Source: Roseobacter sp. MED193
GTDB lineage: Bacteria; Pseudomonadota; Alphaproteobacteria; Rhodobacterales; Rhodobacteraceae
DNA length: 64,000 nt
NCBI RefSeq assembly: GCF_000152965.1
Contig: NZ_CH902583.1
Span: forward strand, 1,055,002-1,119,001
Direction: 5' to 3'
The notes under the pieces were generated by a model. The model had not been told where the DNA came from and ran no database searches. It saw only the letters and a program-made list of their open reading frames with translations. Position numbers and translations under genes: made by a program. The stretch's first letter is position 1; every line of letters begins with the position of its first letter. This document shows, piece by piece, positions 44,988-53,923 of the stretch.

Positions 44988-46946
44988 TCAGAAGGCCAGT
45001 GTCGCATAAAGCGCAAAGCTGCGCCCCGGCTCGCTGAACGGGAGGACTCTGCTGTTGTCGCTGCCCTGAGTCGCCCGCGAGACATAGTAGCTGTCAAACA
45101 GGTTGTTGATCTCTGCACGCACCGTAAGCCCCTCAACCTTTGAAGGTTTATACTCTGCAAAGAGATTGACCACCTCATAGGCTGGAAGCCTGCTCGCCGC
45201 GAGATCAAGCGACAGGGCAGCTTCGGCGGTGCCCCCAACTTTCCAGTCTGTCGCCACATCAAAGGCCCCCTGCAGCGCCAGGATATGACCAACCGGTTGC
45301 GCAGAATAATAGTTGGTGGTGCTCGATGTTTGACCATCTTCGGTGACATCCGCATAGGTATAGGTTCCGCGCAGATACCCCGTTGCAAAGCTATAGCCTA
45401 GCGATGCATCAATCCCCTCGCTGACAATATTGCTGGCCTGCGCCTGATCGGCGCTGTTACGGGCGCGCACATTTTCTGCATCCGTGCGGAACAGCGCAAA
45501 ATGGGCGTCCCAGTTGCCTGTATTGACCGTCACCCCGATCCGCATATTCTCAGTCTCTTGCGCCCGCATGCCTTGGTAATTCACCCAAGGGAAACTGTAG
45601 TTGATGATCCCAGTCTCCCCCAGTTCATAGCCGCCCCAAACCTGAGAATAGGCGGCCTCCAGCGTCACCGCATTGCTGACAGCGTAGCTACCCGCGACAT
45701 TGTAGGAAATACCTTCATCAGAGATCTTGGTGCCATCCCAGCCCGTGAAACTCTGATAATCCGCCCGCAGTCCATAAGACATTGAAAAGACATCACTGAA
45801 CTCTGATCGCATTTGGGCAAAGATCCCAAGATTGCGGGTTTTCTCGGTATAGGGGCCAAAGGAGCCGCTCAGTGTGAGCGGATCAGTATAGGTCCCCGCA
45901 ATCGCACCGCCGGTTCCTTCTTGGTTAAAGAAATCGATACCCGCTGTCAGGCTGTGTTTGCCAAAGAGGAATTCATTCTGGACCTTGCCGTTCCAGGTCT
46001 CCACTTCACCGCCCCAGAGCGCTCTGGTGTAGCTCGGGTCGCTCGGGTTCCCCTGATTGAGGAAGCTGGACGAAAAGCCAAGGTGAAATTCAGGGGAAAA
46101 GCCCCCCGCAGCATTTTCATTCTTCAGGGACAGGGCGTAGTTGCTCTGCTTTACTTCAGTATCAAACAGCGGGAAGACGGCGCCCGTCAGATCACCAAAA
46201 TTTGGCCGTGCCTGGCGCCAGCCATCATCGCGGCTTTCGGAACCCGAAAACTCCAGGCGGTAGCCATTGTCCCATTGATAGGCAATTTTTCCCAGGAAAG
46301 AGGTCAGGTCCGCAGCAGAACCACGGTAGGTAGTCCCAGAGCCATCTTTGTAGTTATCCCCTGTCGCCCGATCACCATAGACCAAATATTCAAAGCCTCC
46401 CTGACGACCAAACAGAGCAAGGTTGCTACGAAAGGTCTTGCTGTTGCTGTCAAAGGACATGCCAGCCAGTCCGCCAAAGTTGTCCCCTACCTCAAGCAGG
46501 TCTGCGGCGTCTTTGGTTTCATAGGAAATGGAGCCGGCATTGGCCCGTGGCCCATCGTCGGCCGCGACAACCCCTGGCTTAACAGTGGCGGCCTTGAACA
46601 GTGCCGGATTGAACATACCCGTTGTAGCATGGTGGAAAACACCGTCAGACTGCAAGGTGCCGTCAACAGTGACGTTCATCATCGAACTGTCCAGACCATT
46701 GACATAGGTCTTGTTTCCGGTGGGAATTACCGAACTCATGACCGAGGATTCACCCGCAAAGAGCCTGCTCATTTCTTTTGGCGCAAGGTCCTCCAGGGCC
46801 TCACCAGACACAGAGAGCGTGCCGTGCTGCGCTTCGGTTTCACCACTGACATTGATGGGATCAAGAAGGATTTCTTCGGCAGATGCCAACCCTGGCACAA
46901 GTGCCATGCTCATCAACAATAATACGGATAGTTTTTTAGCGGCCAT
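44988..46946 (-). CDS. TonB-dependent outer-membrane receptor (iron/siderophore type)
   Basis: 652-residue outer-membrane receptor. Signal peptide ends near LASA-EEI; the plug domain includes KTYVNGLDSSMMNVTVDGTLQ (in part) and ANAGSISYETKDA; the C-terminus ends in Phe (YATLAF), as in outer-membrane barrels. The ATG at 46946 has a TAGGAGG site. It lies 166 bp downstream of the ABC importer ATPase on the same strand and likely belongs to the same iron regulon. It is related to the receptor at 51516 (shared FHH, PGVxxAD and GPRAxAG plug motifs). Confidence 0.9.
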   Translation of the reverse strand: MAAKKLSVLLLMSMALVPGLASAEEILLDPINVSGETEAQHGTLSVSGEALEDLAPKEMSRLFAGESSVMSSVIPTGNKTYVNGLDSSMMNVTVDGTLQSDGVFHHATTGMFNPALFKAATVKPGVVAADDGPRANAGSISYETKDAADLLEVGDNFGGLAGMSFDSNSKTFRSNLALFGRQGGFEYLVYGDRATGDNYKDGSGTTYRGSAADLTSFLGKIAYQWDNGYRLEFSGSESRDDGWRQARPNFGDLTGAVFPLFDTEVKQSNYALSLKNENAAGGFSPEFHLGFSSSFLNQGNPSDPSYTRALWGGEVETWNGKVQNEFLFGKHSLTAGIDFFNQEGTGGAIAGTYTDPLTLSGSFGPYTEKTRNLGIFAQMRSEFSDVFSMSYGLRADYQSFTGWDGTKISDEGISYNVAGSYAVSNAVTLEAAYSQVWGGYELGETGIINYSFPWVNYQGMRAQETENMRIGVTVNTGNWDAHFALFRTDAENVRARNSADQAQASNIVSEGIDASLGYSFATGYLRGTYTYADVTEDGQTSSTTNYYSAQPVGHILALQGAFDVATDWKVGGTAEAALSLDLAASRLPAYEVVNLFAEYKPSKVEGLTVRAEINNLFDSYYVSRATQGSDNSRVLPFSEPGRSFALYATLAF

Positions 46947-47112
46947 TTTCGCCTCCTAAAGGGTGGGGTCAATGGCTACATCCGTGCGGGGTTGGCTACG
47001 ATAGGCTGCTAAGGTAGCGGCTCTGGATCTTCAAGGTGAAGCTGTTCTTTCTTTGGGAAGAAAATGAAAAAATGCCACACTACAGCGCCCTGGTCACAGT
47101 CCCTGAAAGAGA

Positions 47113-47865
47113 TCATACAACAACGAGAGGCCGACCCGCGACATGGGTCACCTGGGCCTCAGTGTCAAAGACACGGCTAAGAAACGCCTCCGTGACAATC
47201 GCCTCCGGCGCCCCTGCCTCGACAATCTCTCCGGCCTTCATGGCAACAATGTGGTCCGCATAGCCCGCCGCATAGTTGATATCATGCAAGACAATGACAA
47301 TTGTGCGGCGCTCTTGCTCTGCCAGCCGTTTGAGCCGCGCCATCAGGCTGCGCGAGGCGGCGATATCCAGGTTGTTAAGAGGCTCATCCAGCAGCAGATA
47401 TTCTGTGTCCTGTGCCCAGGCCATGGCCGTATAGGCGCGCTGTCTTTGCCCCCCCGACAGGGTGTCAAGAAACCGATGGCGAATGCCCTCGAGCTCAAAA
47501 CTCGCCAGCACCTGTTCGATCACCTGCCGATCCTTTGAGGTCAGTCGGCCGTGGCTATAGGGGTAGCGGCCAAACCCCACCAGATCCTGAACGCTGATGC
47601 GATGAGTGCTGGTCAGAACCTGCGGCAGGATCGCCAAAAGCTGCGCCAGATCGCCATGGCTGATCTTTTTCAGGTCCAGACCGTTTATCTCTATCGCCCC
47701 TGATTGCGTCGCTGCGAGTCGGGCCACCAGAGATAAGAGCGTCGATTTGCCAGCGCCGTTTGGCCCCACAAGCGCCGTTAGCCCGCCCTTGGAAAGGTCG
47801 AGATCCACATTCCGCAGAATGTCATGGCCAGCAATCTGATGGCTAAGGTTGCGAATACGGATCAT
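47113..47865 (-). CDS. Iron-siderophore ABC transporter ATPase (FepC/YclP type)
   Basis: 250 residues beginning MIRIRNLSHQIAGHDIL. Walker A GPNGAGKST, signature [19 protein letters not shown], Walker B YLLLDEPLNNLDI and the switch-His VLHDINYA are visible. The PLNNLDI and AWAQDTEYLLLDEP wording fits the YclP/FatE-like branch. The ATG overlaps the permease stop (ATGA). It powers siderophore import with the two permeases upstream in the operon. Confidence 0.9.
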   Translation of the reverse strand: MIRIRNLSHQIAGHDILRNVDLDLSKGGLTALVGPNGAGKSTLLSLVARLAATQSGAIEINGLDLKKISHGDLAQLLAILPQVLTSTHRISVQDLVGFGRYPYSHGRLTSKDRQVIEQVLASFELEGIRHRFLDTLSGGQRQRAYTAMAWAQDTEYLLLDEPLNNLDIAASRSLMARLKRLAEQERRTIVIVLHDINYAAGYADHIVAMKAGEIVEAGAPEAIVTEAFLSRVFDTEAQVTHVAGRPLVVV

Positions 47866-48806
47866 GTGCTGCCCTTTCGCAGTATCAAGAACAAAAAGAC
47901 CAGACCACCAAGACATTCCACCACCACAGCAAGCGGCGTTTCCAAGTGCAGGATGCGCTCAAGCACCAGCTGCCCGCCCACCAGAGTTATGCCGCCAATC
48001 AAGACCGCGGCAGGCAGGATATGGCCATGGTGCCAACTTGGGATCAAACGGTAGGTCAGACTGCTGACCAAAAGGCCCAAAAAGGCCACCGGTCCCACCA
48101 AGGCGGTAGAGACCGACACCAAAACCGAAATAAACATCAAAATCACAAGCTGCCCGCGTTTGGGATCGGCCCCAAGGCTAACGGGCAGCACCTCTCCCAG
48201 CGCGAGGATGTCTAACCGATGGCGCATGGTCCACAGGCAGATCCAGGTTACCAGGACCAAGCCCGTGCTTAGCAATAACAGATCCGCATCAACCCGGTTG
48301 AACCGTGCAAAAGACGCCGACTGCAAGACGGCAAATTCACTGGGATCAATCAGTCGCTGGATCAGCGATGACAGAGAGCGAAACATCACCCCCAAAATTA
48401 TGCCCGTCAAAACCATGCGCATCAAATCACTGCTCTGATCTTTCAGCAGCAGTGCAAACAGCCCCACAGAGGCGAGCGTCAACACCCCGAGGTTCAAGAA
48501 GAACAGCCAGACTTTGGGTAGTTGCGTATAGCCCCCCGCCCCCAGTCCAAAAACCATCACCGTCAAGATCAGAAGAAACAGCGCGTCAAACCCCATGATC
48601 GAAGGAGTCAGGATACGGTTATGGGTGATGGTCTGAAACAGGATCGTCGCGGTAGAGATCGCTCCGCCTATCAACAGCAGGCTGGCGAGTTTTTGACCAC
48701 GAAACCACAGGGTAAAGCCCCAACTTCCCTTGGCCCCCAGGGTCAAAAACAACACCGAGACAACCACCAGAACCAGGAGCAGCCAGAAAAAGCGCCGCCT
48801 AAGCAT
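47862..48806 (-). CDS. Iron-siderophore ABC transporter permease (FecCD family, second)
   Basis: 314-residue FecCD-type permease with about nine membrane segments, including LLIGGAISTATILFQTITHNRILTPSIMGFDALF (in part TILFQTITHNRILTPS), which marks the YclO/FatC branch, and GPVAFLGLLVSSL. Start ATG 48806 lies 8 bases inside the end of the preceding permease gene. Confidence 0.9.
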   Translation of the reverse strand: MLRRRFFWLLLVLVVVSVLFLTLGAKGSWGFTLWFRGQKLASLLLIGGAISTATILFQTITHNRILTPSIMGFDALFLLILTVMVFGLGAGGYTQLPKVWLFFLNLGVLTLASVGLFALLLKDQSSDLMRMVLTGIILGVMFRSLSSLIQRLIDPSEFAVLQSASFARFNRVDADLLLLSTGLVLVTWICLWTMRHRLDILALGEVLPVSLGADPKRGQLVILMFISVLVSVSTALVGPVAFLGLLVSSLTYRLIPSWHHGHILPAAVLIGGITLVGGQLVLERILHLETPLAVVVECLGGLVFLFLILRKGST

Positions 48807-49755
48807 GACGTGGCCTCGCATAGATCAGCCACAAAAAGGCAAGGGTTCCCAGAACTCCAAAAACCGTTCCAACCGGCACCTCATACGGATGGCGTATCAC
48901 GCGGGCCAGAATGTCACATGCCAAGACAAAGACTCCGCCCAGCAATGCCGTCACCGGTAGGGTCACGCGCAGGTTGTCGCCCAGCCGGCGGCTGATCAGA
49001 TTGGGAACCACCAGCCCAATAAAGGGCAACATGCCCACCGTGACCACGGTCAGCGCCGAAACCACCGAGACACAGAGCAGTCCCAGCGCCATGACCTGTC
49101 GATGATTAAGCCCAAGGCTCAGGCTCATATCGCGACCCAGTCCCAAAATGGCAAACTGATCGGCAATCAGATAGCTGACAAGAGCAGCGATCCCGGCAAT
49201 CCAAAGCAGTTCATAACGTCCTCGCATGACACCGGAGAACTCGCCCAGCATCCAGACATCAACATATTGAAGCAGATCCGCCTGATAGGCGATAAACACC
49301 ATCACGGCCCCCAGAATACCGCCATAGACCAACCCAACCAGTGGGACCAACAGGGGCTCGGTCGGGGGAAGGCGCTGCACCAAGGCCAAAAACCCCATGG
49401 TGCCTAGCAGCGCCGTGGCAGCAGCGAGGCTCATCTTGATTGCCAGCCCTGCCGCAGGGAACAGCAAGACAGACAGTAGTATCCCCAGCGCCGCGGCCTG
49501 GCCGGTGCCTGCACTGATGGGTTCGACAAATTTGTTGCGCACCAGGATCTGCATGATCTGGCCACTCACAGCCATGGAGCATCCGGTCAAAACCGCTGCC
49601 GCCGTGCGTGGCAACCGGCTCACCGCAAGCAGCTGCAACGCCTCCGGGTCCTGAAACAAGTCGAGAGGTGACAGCGCAATCACCCCAACAAAGATCGAGA
49701 CAACTGAAAGGGCTATTATCAATCCCAGACAGGTCAAAAGCCAGAGACGTGGCAT
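48799..49755 (-). CDS. Iron-siderophore ABC transporter permease (FecCD family, first)
   Basis: 318-residue FecCD permease with signal-like first membrane segment (LWLLTCLGLIIALSVVSIFV). The sequences SRLPRTAAAVLTGCSMAVSGQIMQILVRNKFVEP (in part GCSMAVSGQIMQILVRNKF) and PFIGLVVPNLISRRLGD are typical. It forms the heterodimeric channel with the permease encoded at 47862 and starts 3 bases after the binding-protein gene. Confidence 0.9.
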   Translation of the reverse strand: MPRLWLLTCLGLIIALSVVSIFVGVIALSPLDLFQDPEALQLLAVSRLPRTAAAVLTGCSMAVSGQIMQILVRNKFVEPISAGTGQAAALGILLSVLLFPAAGLAIKMSLAAATALLGTMGFLALVQRLPPTEPLLVPLVGLVYGGILGAVMVFIAYQADLLQYVDVWMLGEFSGVMRGRYELLWIAGIAALVSYLIADQFAILGLGRDMSLSLGLNHRQVMALGLLCVSVVSALTVVTVGMLPFIGLVVPNLISRRLGDNLRVTLPVTALLGGVFVLACDILARVIRHPYEVPVGTVFGVLGTLAFLWLIYARPRHA

Positions 49756-49758
49756 GGC

Positions 49759-50658
49759 TTATCCATTGCCCTCATAGGCCGAGATCAGTTGATCCAGAAC
49801 CCGGTTCATCGACTGGATGCCGCCACCAGCGATATAGAGGCTCGCAGCGTCCAGATAGATCACATGACCATTTTTCCAGGCGGAGGTCTGGCGCACCAGA
49901 TCATTGTCGAGTGTCGCCTTGGCGTCTTCCCCCCCCTGCCCGATTGCCGATAGCCGATCGACCACGAAAAGGTAATCTGGGTTGGCATCCCGGATAAACT
50001 CTGACGAGATCGCCTCGCCATGAGAATTCTCCCCCAAGCCCTCCGCGGCCTGAGGCACCTCCAGCTTTGAATGCAGCCAGCCAAAACGTCCCATGGCGCC
50101 AAAGGCAGATATCTTGGGGCCATTGGTCATGATCAGCAGCGCTGTACCCTTGCCCCGGGCGAGCGATTTGGTCGCCTCAAGCTTGGTCAGAAAACTGTCA
50201 CGCAGGGCTGTTGCTTCGGCCTCCTTGCCAAACAGATGACCATAGTCTTCCAGGCGATGCAGCGCGATTTGCACCAGATCGTCGCCGTCGATGGTCATGT
50301 CCAGAGTCGGTGCAAAATCTGCAAGGGCCTCTGCCTGATCGGAGGAGCGCCCGCCAACAAGGATCAGATCCGGCTGCAGCGCATAGATGCTCTCAAAATC
50401 GGGCTCAAACAATGAACCCACGACTTCCGCGCCCTCAACCCCCTTATCCAGATAATCTACATAAAGATTACCAATCACACCGGCGGGTTTCACCCCCAGT
50501 GCAACAAGGGTATCCAAAGCAGCCAGATCAAAAACAGCAACCTTTTCAGGTTGTGCCTCTGCCTGCTGCAGACCTCTGAAGGTACGAACCTCAACTGTTT
50601 GTGCCACAGCTGCAGATCCACAGACGAGGGCCGCAATGAGAGTCAGCGATTTCAACAT
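49759..50658 (-). CDS. Siderophore ABC transporter binding protein (petrobactin/CeuE-YclQ type)
   Basis: 299-residue periplasmic FepB-class binding protein with a signal peptide ending at AVAQ (about residue 20). The wording VFDLAALDTLVALGVKPAG, VGSLFEPDFESIYALQPDLI and FAPTLDM resembles YclQ, CeuE and FatB, which bind catecholate siderophores such as petrobactin. Start ATG 50658 has GGAG seven bases upstream. Unlike the four other binding-protein genes here, no hairpin separates it from the permease. Confidence 0.9.
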   Translation of the reverse strand: MLKSLTLIAALVCGSAAVAQTVEVRTFRGLQQAEAQPEKVAVFDLAALDTLVALGVKPAGVIGNLYVDYLDKGVEGAEVVGSLFEPDFESIYALQPDLILVGGRSSDQAEALADFAPTLDMTIDGDDLVQIALHRLEDYGHLFGKEAEATALRDSFLTKLEATKSLARGKGTALLIMTNGPKISAFGAMGRFGWLHSKLEVPQAAEGLGENSHGEAISSEFIRDANPDYLFVVDRLSAIGQGGEDAKATLDNDLVRQTSAWKNGHVIYLDAASLYIAGGGIQSMNRVLDQLISAYEGNG

Positions 50659-51001
50659 TGATTTCTCCATCAATATTGCATGGCTGACCGAAGCTGGCTC
50701 TGCGGGGGTGGGTGGCCCCGTCAGTATTCAATTGTCTTTGCCCTGTCCAGCGCTTCTGTGGTGGGGGGGGATCTAGACCTCTTCGGCAGGGTCACCGCCA
50801 ATAGCTAGAGAGCCTTGTCGCTTCTCAACGAACCAAGCCCAGAGTGAAACCCGGCCACCGCCCTCAGCACTTCGGCTCAGACCCCTTTGGCCTCACATCC
50901 TGCTAACATTTTGGCTTTTCGTTGTTTTTTCCAGCAGTAGTGTTGCACTCACATCTCACCGCCGACTAGAATGGGTCTGGTACAACCAGGTAGGTTCCCC
51001 C
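50659..51001. promoter_or_regulatory. Divergent region between siderophore importer and marR
   Basis: 343 bp with no gene I can support. For marR, TTGCAC (50943-50948) and TAGAAT (50967-50972) are separated by 18 bp and make a plausible promoter about 30 bp before the ATG. Towards the importer I saw no clear promoter or iron box. A run of eight G lies at 50763-50770. Confidence 0.5.
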
Positions 51002-51511
51002 ATGACAGCCAGAGATGAGCGCTCCAGCGACGCAGAGTTTTTCGCAGACGACACCCCTGTCGTGTCCTACAACCGTGTGTGGTTCAATATCATGCGCGCC
51101 CAGCGTAAGTTCCTGCCGCGTATCGCCAAGGCTCTCAAGGCTTGCGGGATCAATGATCCAATCTGGTATGAGATCCTGTTGGAGGTCGAATTGGCAGGCA
51201 AAGATGGCCAGCCCATGGCCGCGCTAGAGGACAAACTCTTTGTCGCCCAATATGCGCTTTCGCGCCATATTTCCCGGATGGAGCAAAAAGGCCTGCTGCG
51301 CCGTCAATTCATCAGCGACGGACGGCGCAAGCAGATCCTGTTTCTGACCGACAAAGGCAAAGGGCTGCACGGCGAAATCTGGCCGGTCTACTGGGACGCC
51401 ATGCAGGCCGAGATCGGCCCCCATATGACAACGGACGAAGCCTACCAGCTGTCCCGGCTCTTGATCAAACTGCTGCCCGGAGGCGCCCAGAAAGCGGGGC
51501 CTCCGGGCTAG
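51002..51511 (+). CDS. MarR-family transcriptional regulator
   Basis: 169 residues. A winged helix shows KLFVAQYALSRHISRMEQKGLLRRQFISDGRRKQILFLTDKG, quoted in part: ALSRHISRMEQKGLLRR, the recognition helix and wing (DGRRKQ). Helices either side would make the dimer. It sits between the siderophore importer and the second TonB receptor, so it may regulate one or both; this is inferred from position. A strong hairpin overlaps its last codons. Confidence 0.9.
   Translation: MTARDERSSDAEFFADDTPVVSYNRVWFNIMRAQRKFLPRIAKALKACGINDPIWYEILLEVELAGKDGQPMAALEDKLFVAQYALSRHISRMEQKGLLRRQFISDGRRKQILFLTDKGKGLHGEIWPVYWDAMQAEIGPHMTTDEAYQLSRLLIKLLPGGAQKAGPPG
51475..51508. terminator. Convergent hairpin overlapping the marR 3' end
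   Basis: Perfect 10-bp inverted repeat GCCCGGAGGC / GCCTCCGGGC around a 14-nt spacer, encoded within the last codons of marR (residues PGGAQKAGPPG). The opposing TonB-receptor gene ends 5 bases beyond marR, leaving no room for a separate terminator. No T-run follows on either strand. Confidence 0.6.
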
Positions 51512-51515
51512 GCTA

Positions 51516-53486
51516 CTAGAAACGGGCGACGGCCTCGATCAGCAGGGTACGGCCAGGCTCGTTCATCGTGCTAAAGCCTGTAAACTCACCGCCATAGGTT
51601 GCTCGGTCTGCATAGTTTTCATTGAACAGGTTATTGATGCTGCCGCGAATAGTCACCCCATTCAAGGACGGGGGAGAATATTCTGCAAAAAGATTGACGA
51701 CCTGATAGCCTGGGATGGCTTGCCCGGCATAAGAGCCTTGTGGGTCATAGGAGGCCGCTGCTTGCAGGCTGCCGCCGACCAGCATGTTATACTGCTGCAG
51801 CTCCTGTTGCACTTCCAAGGCGATAATATGCCCAAGCGGAGCACCAAAATCCCGCAGATCGTAGTTGCTGGAGGGCACGCCATTCAGTTCGGCTTCGCTA
51901 TAGGAATATGTCAGGCGCGCAAAACCACTTGCCCAGCCATAGGTTGCCCCTAGGTTCACGCCCTGACTTTTGAAATCGACTGTCGTCGTGCCATCGCGCG
52001 CATCGTCAAATTCGGTCTGGAACACCTCCCCGCTGACCGTCCAGGCGCCCGGCGTCCAGTCTGCCCCGATAATGATGTTCTGAGCCCTAGAAGCGCGCAA
52101 GCCGGAATAGTCTCGCGTGAGCCAAAACTCAAAACTGTCGCCCAGATCTATGCCGCCAAACACATTCGAATACCCGGCGCGAACCGAAAAGTCGTCGGTC
52201 AGATCATAGGCCAAAGACAGGTTTCCACTGGCGCCACTATGGGAAGAGTTATGAACCGCATCTGTGCTAAGCCACTGATAGCCGGTGAAATCCTGCCAAT
52301 CATAGCGCGCCCCGGCAGAGAGGCTCAGCCGGTTCGTCGGCTCGAGACGCGCCTGCGCAAAGAGACCAATGTTATCAGACTTTTCGCGGGCCCTATCTGG
52401 GGCAACCCAGCTCCCCTCGATGGAGGTTTCCCGGTTCTGAAAATCGACACCGGCAGTGATGGTATTGTTCTGCGAAAGATGGAATTCGTTCTGCAAGACA
52501 ACCGAATAGGTGCGCGAGGTCGAAAAGGTGGAGCTGCCATAGGCATCGTCTGGCCGGTCAATATCTGTGACAGAATAGCCAAGTGTCGCCGATGGATCCC
52601 AGAGTCCTGTATTGTTCACGTTTTCATAGCGCAGAGAAAAGTTGCTGCGCGTGGTCAGGTACGCGTATTCTCCGCTAACGCTGGGCCCAAAGTTTGGCCG
52701 CATATTGCGGATCTCGTTGTCTTCGATCTGTTGTGCTGAGAATTCAACGCGATGTCCCTGCAGAGATTCATAGGCCAATTTCAGCAGACCCGTAGTTAGG
52801 TTTGCCGCGGTGCCGGTCATTTCAACACCGCTACCGTCTTTGTAATTATCACCGGTGGCACGTTTGCCATAGGCGAGGATCTCGAAACCGTTGCTTTCTC
52901 CTGCCAGGGTCAAGGATCCCTGTGCTGTGTCGCCGTTGTCTGAATAGCTCAGGCGGGCGACCCCGCCGATGCTCTGACCTTCGGTAAGGACATCCTCAGC
53001 GTCAACAGTCTCCATCACCACGCGACCAGCCATTGCACGCGGCCCTGCATCCGCCGGTGCAACACCAGGATCGACCCGGACAGATTTCATCAAGCCGGGG
53101 TCAAAGGCATTGGCGCTTACATGGTGGAATACGCGGTTGTTTTGCGACACGCCATCCACCTGGATGGCGAGGTTCAACATATCCACACCATTCACAAAGA
53201 TCTTTTGTGCCAACGGAATAGCTCCGCCGACAGAAACGCTGGCGATCCCGGCAAAGAGATCCTTCACGTCCCCCATACGAGAGCGTTCCAGTTCAGCGTC
53301 CGCGACGTAGACCGAAGAAGCACGATCAGCGGCGTTGCCCCTGTCGTCTTGCTGACGCACATAAATCGGATCCAACGAGAAAACTTCGTCTTCCAGATCC
53401 TGCCCGGCAACAGGTAGTGCGATCCAGACAGACAGAGCGGTCCCACACAAAAGACGAGCGCGAAGCACAGCGGTTTTAGCAGCCAT
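51516..53486 (-). CDS. TonB-dependent outer-membrane receptor (second, iron type)
   Basis: 656 residues. Signal peptide ends near VAGQ; the plug has KIFVNGVDMLNLAIQVDGVSQ (in part), PGVAPADAGPRAMAGRVV; the barrel ends in EAVARF with terminal Phe. Start at the ATG 53486 with GGGGA upstream. It is related to the receptor at 44988 and faces the MarR gene tail to tail. It should import a ferric siderophore or haem-like ligand using TonB energy; the ligand is not readable from sequence. Confidence 0.9.
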   Translation of the reverse strand: MAAKTAVLRARLLCGTALSVWIALPVAGQDLEDEVFSLDPIYVRQQDDRGNAADRASSVYVADAELERSRMGDVKDLFAGIASVSVGGAIPLAQKIFVNGVDMLNLAIQVDGVSQNNRVFHHVSANAFDPGLMKSVRVDPGVAPADAGPRAMAGRVVMETVDAEDVLTEGQSIGGVARLSYSDNGDTAQGSLTLAGESNGFEILAYGKRATGDNYKDGSGVEMTGTAANLTTGLLKLAYESLQGHRVEFSAQQIEDNEIRNMRPNFGPSVSGEYAYLTTRSNFSLRYENVNNTGLWDPSATLGYSVTDIDRPDDAYGSSTFSTSRTYSVVLQNEFHLSQNNTITAGVDFQNRETSIEGSWVAPDRAREKSDNIGLFAQARLEPTNRLSLSAGARYDWQDFTGYQWLSTDAVHNSSHSGASGNLSLAYDLTDDFSVRAGYSNVFGGIDLGDSFEFWLTRDYSGLRASRAQNIIIGADWTPGAWTVSGEVFQTEFDDARDGTTTVDFKSQGVNLGATYGWASGFARLTYSYSEAELNGVPSSNYDLRDFGAPLGHIIALEVQQELQQYNMLVGGSLQAAASYDPQGSYAGQAIPGYQVVNLFAEYSPPSLNGVTIRGSINNLFNENYADRATYGGEFTGFSTMNEPGRTLLIEAVARF

Positions 53487-53923
53487 AATATTCCCCAAGA
53501 TTCAGGTTCGTGCTGGGCTTGCCCTGAATCGGGGCTGGCGAGGCGTTTGGATAGCGTGTCTAAATCGCACGCCCAAAACATGCAAGTGCATGTCAAGGTT
53601 TCCATGAGATTTTATTTAACTGAGCCATGACACAGCGTCATTTCCCGGCGAGTTAAAACAATTTTAAAGCTAAAATGTGTGCTTAGCCCCCAAAGGGAGC
53701 ACCGCTGAACGATTGACGGGCTTGATCACCAGGCACCCAACAGGCAACACTTACTCTAGGTGAAATTGGGGAGAACTCGCTCTGCATCCCTGGGCAGGAT
53801 CACCTTGGTTAAGGGACCACACACTTTTATGCGGTAAGCTATGCAAAAATTGGTGAATGGTTGTTATCGGCGTTTGGTTGGCCAAGAAGGAACGATGTGA
53901 AGGACGCCGCAAGGATAATGCGA
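53487..53923. promoter_or_regulatory. Divergent region between TonB receptor and hybrid kinase
   Basis: 437 bp without a supported gene. Near the receptor start lies the 16-bp palindrome ACATGCAAGTGCATGT (53578-53593), annotated separately. On the kinase side the DNA is AT-rich (53620-53680), and the only clear ribosome-binding signals are GAAGGA at about 53886 and AAGGAT at 53912. I could not place firm promoters. Confidence 0.45.
53578..53593. promoter_or_regulatory. 16-bp palindromic operator candidate upstream of TonB receptor
   Basis: ACATGCA-AG-TGCATGT is a perfect 7-bp inverted repeat about 92 bp upstream of the receptor start. Its right arm overlaps a minus-strand TTGACA (53591-53596) that could be a -35 box, although no good -10 follows at 16-18 bp. 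It does not match the alphaproteobacterial iron-box consensus I remember. The regulator is unknown. Confidence 0.45.

Noticed and set aside
45813-46922. A 369-codon open frame opposite the TonB receptor gene
   Set aside because: Antisense shadow of a receptor with full plug and barrel motifs.
50763-50770. G8 homopolymer as a phase-variation switch
   Set aside because: It lies outside any gene and too far from the promoters I could see to assign an effect.
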